Source: Desulfuromonadales bacterium
GTDB lineage: Bacteria; Desulfobacterota; Desulfuromonadia; Desulfuromonadales; BM103
Reading direction: 5' to 3'
Assembly (NCBI GenBank): GCA_030614505.1
Contig: JAUWTX010000029.1
Location: 1-13,359 of the forward strand
DNA: 13,359 nt
The notes beneath the pieces were generated by a model. It did no database searches, had not been told where the DNA came from, and saw only the letters and a program-made list of their open reading frames with translations. Each line of letters starts with the position of its first letter. Position 1 is the first letter of the stretch. Shown here piece by piece: positions 1 through 5,267 of this stretch. Position numbers and translations under genes: made by a program.

Positions 1-108
1 AATAAAAGTTAAAAAATTCTCATGTTTCTTTAAGAAAGCTCTAACCTCGCCTTTTTTCTTGTTTTTTTTAGGCTTGTTTGTTAAACAATTGCCAATTAAT
101 CTTTTTTA

Positions 109-138
109 TTAATTCGCTAACTTTTAATTCATTAACTT
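109..138. repeat. 15-bp tandem repeat upstream of the cytochrome gene
   Basis: Two abutting copies, TTAATTCGCTAACTT (109-123) and TTAATTCATTAACTT (124-138), differ at two adjacent bases. The second copy holds a 12-bp palindrome, TTAAT-TC-ATTAA. The repeat ends 59 bases before the start codon of the multihaem cytochrome, where an operator or promoter element would be expected. The whole 1-197 leader is AT-rich with T-runs at about 54-69 and 102-107, and contains no gene that I can support. Function as a regulator site is an inference; plain AT-rich low complexity is the alternative. Confidence 0.6.
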
Positions 139-186
139 TCAAGACGGTTTCATTAAGAGCCCAACGGCCGTCATCTCAGGAACAAC

Positions 187-191
187 AGGAG
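187..191 (+). promoter_or_regulatory. Ribosome binding site fixing the cytochrome start
   Basis: AGGAG lies six bases before the ATG at 198. It decides between this start and an in-frame ATG at 78, which has no such site and would add 40 residues encoded by AT-rich leader sequence. Confidence 0.8.
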
Positions 192-197
192 CATTTC

Positions 198-1661
198 ATG
201 GGACAATTTGAGATAGTCAAGGACTTCTTCCTTGGCATCAGCCGCAGTCGTATCTCCTTTATTGGCGGCATGCTCGTCACTATCACGACCCCCTTCCTGC
301 TTACCTACATGATGGCCGACACGATCTGGCATATCAAGAACCCCTATTCCGGAGCAGCAGTTTATCTCGCCCTGGGTCCGGTTTTTCTTGTCGGGCTGGC
401 AATGATCTTTGTCGGCGCCTTCTTTTTCCGTGGCGATCGTGACGCCCATCTTTTTACCCTTGAGTATATGCGCAAGTACTTCACAGAGCCGGGTATGTTC
501 CTTCGCCTGCGCAAAAATGTTTTTCTGATCGTCCTTCTGACCTCTATCAACGTTGCAGTGTTCAGCATGTTTCTTTACCGGGCCTATCACTACATGGAAT
601 CGACTTCGTTCTGCGGTCAATTCTGCCACACTGTCATGGAGCCTGAGCACACTGCCTTTCAGAACTCAGCACATTCACGCGTCGCCTGCGTAGAATGCCA
701 TATCGGCTCTGGAGCCGGTTGGTTTGTAAAATCTAAAATCTCAGGCGCACGACAGTTGCTGGCTGTGGTCGCTGATACTTACCCGACTCCTATTGAAACT
801 CCGGTACATGGCCTTCGTCCGGCGCGAGACACCTGCGAAGAGTGCCACCGGCCTGAACTCTTCCATGGTGACAAGTTGAGAATCACCAAGCGGTTCCTTC
901 CCGATGAACAGAACAGCGCCGTACACGATGTTCTCCTGATGAAGATCGGCAGCGCCGGAGACCGGGCAAAAAGCTCTCACGGCATACACTGGCACGTTGC
1001 CCCAGAGAATAAGATCACCTACCGGTCAACGGATCACAGCCGCATGATAATCCCGGAAGTTATCCTGACCGAAGCTGACGGCACACAAACGGTTTTCCGC
1101 ACTCCGGATGCAGATGAGTTACTACAAGACACTGCATCTGCTGCTGAGATGCGCGAAATGGACTGCATAGATTGCCACAACAGACCATCGCACATCTATC
1201 TCCTGCCGGATGATGCCCTGGACCTCTTGCTTGCCGAAGGTGACATTCCTCAGGAACTTCCATATATCAAGGCACAGGCGATGGAAGTGATCACACCAAC
1301 CTACGAAAGCTTAGACCAGGCAAAGAGCACCATCACCAGCAAGCTCACCAACTGGTATAAGGAGAACTATCCTCAGCTGGTTACAGAAAAACCTGAATTA
1401 TTGAAACGCGCCATCAAGGGCGTTATTACCGCCTACTCCAACAACGTTTTCCCGGAGATGAAAGTTGAATGGGGCACCTATGTGAACCACATCACCCACG
1501 GCCCGGATTTTGACATCGGTTGTTTCCGCTGTCACGATGACATGCACGAAAGTCCGGAGGGCAAGACCATCTCTGCGGACTGCAATACCTGTCACACCCT
1601 GCTGGCCATTGAAGAACAGGATCCACCAATCTTGAGAACCCTGCAGGGGGAAAAACTTTAG
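198..1661 (+). CDS. NapC/NirT-type hexahaem c-type cytochrome, inner-membrane quinol oxidase (ImcH-like)
   Basis: Predicted inner-membrane cytochrome of 487 residues that would take electrons from menaquinol and pass them to periplasmic carriers. Three hydrophobic segments (about 18-40, 52-77 and 107-127) precede a haem-rich domain. Six haem c attachment motifs are visible: C139-C143-H144, which is CXXXCH rather than CXXCH, then CXXCH at 164, 213, 323, 442 and 462. The first motif is followed by M147, fitting the Met-rich first haem of the NapC/NrfH family. These features resemble Geobacter ImcH, needed for respiration to high-potential acceptors; from memory that protein is described as having seven haems, and only six motifs are seen here. 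The ATG at 198 was chosen for its ribosome binding site. The gene stands alone and ends before a strong terminator. The family call is firm; equivalence to ImcH is inference. Confidence 0.9.
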   Translation: MGQFEIVKDFFLGISRSRISFIGGMLVTITTPFLLTYMMADTIWHIKNPYSGAAVYLALGPVFLVGLAMIFVGAFFFRGDRDAHLFTLEYMRKYFTEPGMFLRLRKNVFLIVLLTSINVAVFSMFLYRAYHYMESTSFCGQFCHTVMEPEHTAFQNSAHSRVACVECHIGSGAGWFVKSKISGARQLLAVVADTYPTPIETPVHGLRPARDTCEECHRPELFHGDKLRITKRFLPDEQNSAVHDVLLMKIGSAGDRAKSSHGIHWHVAPENKITYRSTDHSRMIIPEVILTEADGTQTVFRTPDADELLQDTASAAEMREMDCIDCHNRPSHIYLLPDDALDLLLAEGDIPQELPYIKAQAMEVITPTYESLDQAKSTITSKLTNWYKENYPQLVTEKPELLKRAIKGVITAYSNNVFPEMKVEWGTYVNHITHGPDFDIGCFRCHDDMHESPEGKTISADCNTCHTLLAIEEQDPPILRTLQGEKL

Positions 1662-1680
1662 AGAATAATTTTCAATAGCA

Positions 1681-1715
1681 AAACGGGGGCAGACTCAATG
1701 AGTCTGCCCCCGTTT
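1681..1715. terminator. Bidirectional intrinsic terminator
   Basis: A perfect 16-bp stem (AAACGGGGGCAGACTC at 1681-1696 with its reverse complement at 1700-1715) encloses a 3-base loop. It is GC-rich in the middle with A/T at both ends, and T-rich sequence follows on each strand. It lies 19 bases after the cytochrome stop and 24 bases beyond the ubiD stop, so it can end transcription from both convergent genes. Confidence 0.92.
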
Positions 1716-1739
1716 ATTATTTGGATCAACCAAAGCCTC

Positions 1740-3578
1740 TCAGTTCAGACCATGCAACGCCCCCCCTGCAGCCCCGAGTGCATCAACTCGACGCTCAATA
1801 TCCAGGTCATCTTCAAGAGGTGGGGCATGAAAACTCTTCTGTCTGGCATCTATCACCAGGCTGCCACGGCAGCCCCAATGTTTAACATGAGAGAAAGACT
1901 CAATCCCCTCAATGTCACTGGCAGGAGCCGATCTGGTAAAAGTCACCCAGAGCAGGTTCTGTAGATTTCTGGCAGAAAACTCGGCATCATCAACGATCAC
2001 AATCAAGGGAAAATCATTGATTTCATCATCCTGGGTGTAGGATCGACAGAAAGCGATGAGGTCTGTCGCCGAAACGCCACGCTCGCCCTGCCAGGACTCA
2101 CCTTGCAAAATAAGGACACCAGGAGTGGCGACCTGCGGCTTGGAGAACCCTGTCGGCAAGCTCAGCGTACCAGGGATTTCGGTCGGCAAACTACGCCGCA
2201 CAGGACCAGAAGCCGCCATAACAACCTTTGAGCCAGCGTTCAAAGCCGATCCGGAATAATCGAGCGTATCTATCGTGGTACAGGTCTGGAAATGCAGGTC
2301 TCGTCGCCAATCGATTCGACTCAGCAGGGACTTCAAGAACTCACCAATATCGTGAATATCCAGTTCGGGTTGATCAGCTTCGTTGACAATCAGCAAGTAC
2401 TTGGCCAGCGACAACTGGCCCTGACCGAGCAGTGCATTGGCCTGGGTGAGCAACTCTTGCGGCCCGGCATTTTCAATATAGGGAAGATAACGCTCACTAC
2501 CAACCGCCAGCAGAAGGGGATGTACTCCAGCAACATCGACAGCGTGAATAGCCTGGACTCCCGGCACAAGATCCGGAATAGCCGCTCCGGTCATTTCATG
2601 AATCAAAGTGCCGAAGGTTGTGTCTTCCTGAGGAGGACGACCGACAGTGGTAAAAGGCCAGATTGCGCCAGGACGATGGAAGATATGTGTAACTTTCATA
2701 ACTGGGAAGTCATGAGCCAGGCTGTAGTAACCCAGGTGGTCACCGAAGGGCCCTTCCGGGCGGGTTTGCCCGGGAATAATATGGCCGGACAGGCAGAAAT
2801 CAGCCTCCGCCGGAGCCAGCAGTCCGTTGGGCGTCTTCACTACCGGCAGCCGATGTCCACCAAGCAAACCAGCAAAGGCCAGTTCCGGCATTCCCTCGGG
2901 CAACGGCATAACGGCAGCCAGAGCCAGGCTCGGCGGACCGCCGACAAAGACATTTACTGGCAGAGGCTGGCCTTTTTTCAGGGCTGCAGCATGATGCACG
3001 CCGATACCACGGTGAAGCTGGTAGTGCAGCCCAGCCTCATCTGACGCATATTCGCCGCCGGAGATCTGCACACGGTACATACCGAGATTGGAACCTCGCC
3101 AACCAGGCTTGTCCGGTGCTTCAGTATAAACCTTTGGAAGTGTGACAAAGGCACCACCATCCTCAGGCCAGGAAACCAGCTGTGGAAGCTGTGCAAGAGT
3201 CGTGGTGTTCTGTAGCAGGGGACCACTCTTTGCAGACTTCGGCAACAGGTGCCAGGCATGACGACCGAGGCCAAGAGACGCGCCAATCTCACGAAACGCC
3301 ACCCCAGGGTCGACTTTCAATTCAACCAGGCGTTCTATAGCCGGCAAGGTATCACGAAACAGGTAACGGGCACGTTCAAGCGTGCCAAACAGGTTGGCGA
3401 GCATCGGAAAAGCACACCCCTTGACCCGACTGAACAACAGGGCCGGACCGCCATTCGCGTAAACCCGTCTCTGAATGGCGCCTGCCTCGAGGTAGGGGTC
3501 GATCTCAACCTCAATACGACACAACTGACCGTCCCGTTCCAGAGAAGAAACTGTCTCTTGTAAATTGCGAAATCCCAT
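1740..3578 (-). CDS. ubiD: UbiD family prenylated-FMN-dependent decarboxylase
   Basis: A 612-residue decarboxylase of the UbiD family, which uses prenylated FMN to decarboxylate aromatic or alpha,beta-unsaturated acids. The family core is clear: NLGMYR at 164-169, where R169 matches the conserved cofactor and catalytic arginine, HYQLHR at 185-190, PLPEG at 225-229, and the signature RPEGPFGDH at 273-281 with E275 and D280 as the acidic active-site residues. VGRPPQED at 312-319 is also typical. The C-terminal part (about 450-612) makes it longer than E. coli UbiD (about 500 residues). In relatives that lack the ubiquinone route, such a protein is the likely decarboxylase of futalosine-pathway menaquinone synthesis (MqnL-type), but aromatic catabolism cannot be excluded. 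No ubiX is in the window. The start has a modest GGAG about 12 bases upstream. The gene lies downstream of the DUF2141 lipoprotein gene, separated from it by an inverted repeat. Confidence 0.9.
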   Translation of the reverse strand: MGFRNLQETVSSLERDGQLCRIEVEIDPYLEAGAIQRRVYANGGPALLFSRVKGCAFPMLANLFGTLERARYLFRDTLPAIERLVELKVDPGVAFREIGASLGLGRHAWHLLPKSAKSGPLLQNTTTLAQLPQLVSWPEDGGAFVTLPKVYTEAPDKPGWRGSNLGMYRVQISGGEYASDEAGLHYQLHRGIGVHHAAALKKGQPLPVNVFVGGPPSLALAAVMPLPEGMPELAFAGLLGGHRLPVVKTPNGLLAPAEADFCLSGHIIPGQTRPEGPFGDHLGYYSLAHDFPVMKVTHIFHRPGAIWPFTTVGRPPQEDTTFGTLIHEMTGAAIPDLVPGVQAIHAVDVAGVHPLLLAVGSERYLPYIENAGPQELLTQANALLGQGQLSLAKYLLIVNEADQPELDIHDIGEFLKSLLSRIDWRRDLHFQTCTTIDTLDYSGSALNAGSKVVMAASGPVRRSLPTEIPGTLSLPTGFSKPQVATPGVLILQGESWQGERGVSATDLIAFCRSYTQDDEINDFPLIVIVDDAEFSARNLQNLLWVTFTRSAPASDIEGIESFSHVKHWGCRGSLVIDARQKSFHAPPLEDDLDIERRVDALGAAGGALHGLN

Positions 3579-3597
3579 GGTTCAACCTGCTCCGTTC

Positions 3598-3764
3598 AAC
3601 CTAGAGACAGCAGTTAGACGCGAAAAATATGTGCAGCAAATTGATGTGCATAGGAAATTTGAAAAACTCGTATTCACCTTGTTGATGATGAGAGCTTTTT
3701 CAAGTTTTCTAGGTGCATCAAAATGTTGTGCAGACTTTCGTGGTTCTACTGCGGTTTCTAGGTT
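3598..3764. repeat. Imperfect inverted repeat of about 167 bp between ubiD and the lipoprotein gene
   Basis: The left arm starts with AACCTAGAGACAGCAGT at 3598 and the right arm, read on the minus strand from 3764, starts with AACCTAGAAACCGCAGT. The arms are about 75 bases each around a short centre near 3681. Aligned without gaps over 25 triplets, 49 of 75 bases match by my count. Translated outward-in, the arms give peptides sharing the NLETAV start and an RK-x-EK block, and several differences are silent. It is more AT-rich than the genes on either side. The outer edge coincides with the TGA stop of the lipoprotein gene (3764-3766). A MITE-like insertion or a decayed pair of inverted gene fragments are the main options. 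It would fold as a long hairpin in RNA. There is no other gene in the 3579-3763 gap that I can support. Confidence 0.75.
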
Positions 3765-4357
3765 CATTGTTTGCCGTCCTGAACAGTACGCTGCTTAATC
3801 TGTTTCTTCTGACGCACCGTATCGTATCTCATTCTGGCCACAATCTCCCGGGTCGATGAAATCAGCAGAAACGCGGCGTCCGAAAAAGCCGGTGGTCCGA
3901 AATTATAATCGGGACGGCCTGAAAAACCAAAGCCTTCGCGGGGTTGCCCAAGCCAGCCACTCTGCATTCTCTTGTCACCATCCTCATCATGCAGAATACT
4001 CAAAGCGTATTCGCCGTATGGCACCTCCGCAAAGAGTGCCTGAGCACGACCGGACTCGATTTTTACCTGTAAATTCTGCCAGGCTTTATCCATATCATCA
4101 GGAAAGCCATCTTCCTGCGCAAACAGGGAGAGGATAGCCTTTCCTTCATCATTGTGGAAGCCATCTATTATGACTGACAATTCGCCTGTTTTCTGCGCAT
4201 AAGTCCGCTCACCTTTTACAGCACAACCCGTGATCAGGGTCAGCCCTGCAAACAGGCACAACAAAAGCATGACAACATAACAGCACGACCAACAAAAAAA
4301 CTTAATGTCTTTGCTGTTGAGAAAACCCCGAACCCTTGCTAGTTTAAAGGAGTTCAT
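3764..4357 (-). CDS. DUF2141 domain lipoprotein
   Basis: A 197-residue envelope protein as called here. A hydrophobic stretch (about 20-44) ends in a lipobox LITGC, so C45 would be lipidated. Residues 58-178 match the DUF2141 pattern: GELSVIIDGF near the start, VPYGEYALSILHDEDGD at 112-128, EGFGFS at 141-146, and a GPPAF block followed by a beta-strand-like end. The function of DUF2141 is unknown; the acidic HDEDGD loop could bind a metal, which is inference. The start is uncertain. ATG 4357 gives basic residues before the hydrophobic core but a 44-residue signal. ATG 4270 gives a 15-residue signal without positive charge. Neither has a clear ribosome binding site. Longer starts would run into the divergent cytochrome gene. 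The tail after 178 is basic, and its stop falls on the edge of the inverted repeat. ubiD follows downstream. Confidence 0.75.
   Translation of the reverse strand: MNSFKLARVRGFLNSKDIKFFCWSCCYVVMLLLCLFAGLTLITGCAVKGERTYAQKTGELSVIIDGFHNDEGKAILSLFAQEDGFPDDMDKAWQNLQVKIESGRAQALFAEVPYGEYALSILHDEDGDKRMQSGWLGQPREGFGFSGRPDYNFGPPAFSDAAFLLISSTREIVARMRYDTVRQKKQIKQRTVQDGKQ
4317..4345 (+). promoter_or_regulatory. Candidate sigma-70 promoter for the dihaem lipoprotein operon
   Basis: TTGAGA (4317-4322) and TAGTTT (4340-4345) are spaced by 17 bases, and TGC before the second box makes an extended -10. It lies 45 bases upstream of the dihaem lipoprotein start, in the only non-coding gap between divergent genes. 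The -10 match is partial. An AAAGGAG at 4346-4352 just after it would sit at the transcript start, so that element may be incidental. Confidence 0.3.
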
Positions 4358-4389
4358 CAACATGTCCACATGCCGTCTCAGGGGAACCC

Positions 4390-4617
4390 ATGAAAAAAGT
4401 TCTAACGGTAAGCTTTTTGCTCTGTCTGATCTTGGCTGTCTCTGCTTGCGTCCACCGCATCGCCCCACTCTCGCCACATCGGACCAACACCGATTTCCAC
4501 CGGGGGGCCCAGTCCAACCAGGCCTGCATCGAGTGCCATGCCATCACTGAAATCGGCAACGGTCACCAAGCTTCAGATAATTGTCTAAGATGCCACCGCA
4601 TTGTACAAGGAGACTGA
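4390..4617 (+). CDS. Small dihaem c-type cytochrome lipoprotein
   Basis: A complete 75-residue protein. Residues 1-19 form a lipoprotein signal (MKK, hydrophobic core, lipobox VSAC), so C20 would carry the lipid. The remaining 55 or so residues hold two haem c motifs, C46-IE-C49-H50 and C65-LR-C68-H69, with H37, H59 and other histidines as possible second axial ligands. This is about as small as a dihaem domain can be and suggests a membrane-tethered electron shuttle in the periplasm. AGGGG lies five bases before the ATG. The gene overlaps the ribosome binding site of the next lipoprotein gene, so the two are almost certainly one transcription unit. I do not recognise a named family. The haem and lipid calls come directly from motifs; the electron-transfer role is inference. 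Confidence 0.88.
   Translation: MKKVLTVSFLLCLILAVSACVHRIAPLSPHRTNTDFHRGAQSNQACIECHAITEIGNGHQASDNCLRCHRIVQGD
4607..4612 (+). promoter_or_regulatory. Ribosome binding site within the end of the dihaem gene
   Basis: AAGGAG lies six bases before the ATG at 4619 and inside the last codons of the dihaem lipoprotein gene. It fixes the start of the following lipoprotein, whose frame is open slightly further upstream, and implies translational coupling. Confidence 0.8.
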
Positions 4618-4618
4618 T

Positions 4619-5194
4619 ATGAAGACAAAAGCTTTCTGGGCCGGGCTATGCCTGCTCATGCTCAGCGCTTGCGGGCCGATTATCGGCGGAATGATGGTTG
4701 CCAATAACGGGGTCAAGGATTTCAAGGTTCTTCAAGGGAACCTGTCTGACTTGCCGAGCGGCAGTCACGTCGCAGTTCTGGGACCCTTTGACAAGACTCC
4801 CGAAGCATTCTACATCTGTCGTGGAGAGGAAGCCGCTGCCTTTACCAGCGCATTCAACCAATCCGGTCTGTTCGCAGCTGAACTCGATATCGATACAAGG
4901 TTCCCTGCCGAGTTGCCAAAGGTCAGCCAATTCAAAGGTCGGACACCGGCTGAGGTCCAGAAATCCCTCGGTCTGCGACAAGACCCTGACCTCGTAATGA
5001 GCGGCACTATTCTGAGCCGCGAGATGGTTGCTGCTCCGGCACAAGGCGTCATCATGACGGTTGCTTACCGCCTGGAGTTTCTCAATCTGGGCAACGGCCG
5101 GATCACGATTATCGAAATAGCCACTAAAGAGATGTTCCAGGATGTCATCCCGGAAACCGTGGAGTACCTGGCAAAACAGATGGGTGGCAGATAA
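4619..5194 (+). CDS. Lipoprotein of unknown function
   Basis: A complete 191-residue protein that I do not recognise. MKTK, a hydrophobic core and the lipobox LSAC predict lipidation at C18, followed by a Gly/Met-rich linker (GPIIGGMM). The body alternates strand-like and helix-like stretches: SHVAVLGPF at 49-57, a helix-like EEAAAFTSAF at 70-79, DLVMSGTIL at 124-132, and VAYRLEFLNLGNGRITIIE at 148-166. That order (a glycine-bearing strand, then a long strand pair ending in a turn) recalls the LpoB/CsgG-like or TolB N-terminal fold, but only weakly. The gene follows the dihaem lipoprotein with one base between the stop and start codons, so the two products may work together at a membrane. The 73 bases to the convergent uvrB stop show no clear terminator. 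Confidence 0.8.
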   Translation: MKTKAFWAGLCLLMLSACGPIIGGMMVANNGVKDFKVLQGNLSDLPSGSHVAVLGPFDKTPEAFYICRGEEAAAFTSAFNQSGLFAAELDIDTRFPAELPKVSQFKGRTPAEVQKSLGLRQDPDLVMSGTILSREMVAAPAQGVIMTVAYRLEFLNLGNGRITIIEIATKEMFQDVIPETVEYLAKQMGGR

Positions 5195-5267
5195 GCAGAC
5201 CCGTCATCTGACTAAGAACATCCGTGGTTTGCTGAATTTACATTGGGTGATCCAGGGGGAGGGCAGG

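Noticed and set aside
1..70. T-rich stretch at the left edge as a terminator of an upstream gene
   Set aside because: The only nearby stem is a few A-T pairs, and the upstream gene is not in the window.
78..197. In-frame N-terminal extension of the cytochrome starting at ATG 78
   Set aside because: It has no ribosome binding site, translates AT-rich leader including the tandem repeat, and the ATG at 198 has a well-placed AGGAG and starts a typical membrane protein N-terminus.
2292..3044. A 250-codon open frame on the plus strand inside ubiD
   Set aside because: It is antisense to strongly conserved UbiD sequence, and its translation has no recognisable domain or start signal.
5195..5267. 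Terminator between the convergent lipoprotein and uvrB genes
   Set aside because: Only very short complementary pieces are found and no stem followed by a T-run, so none is annotated.
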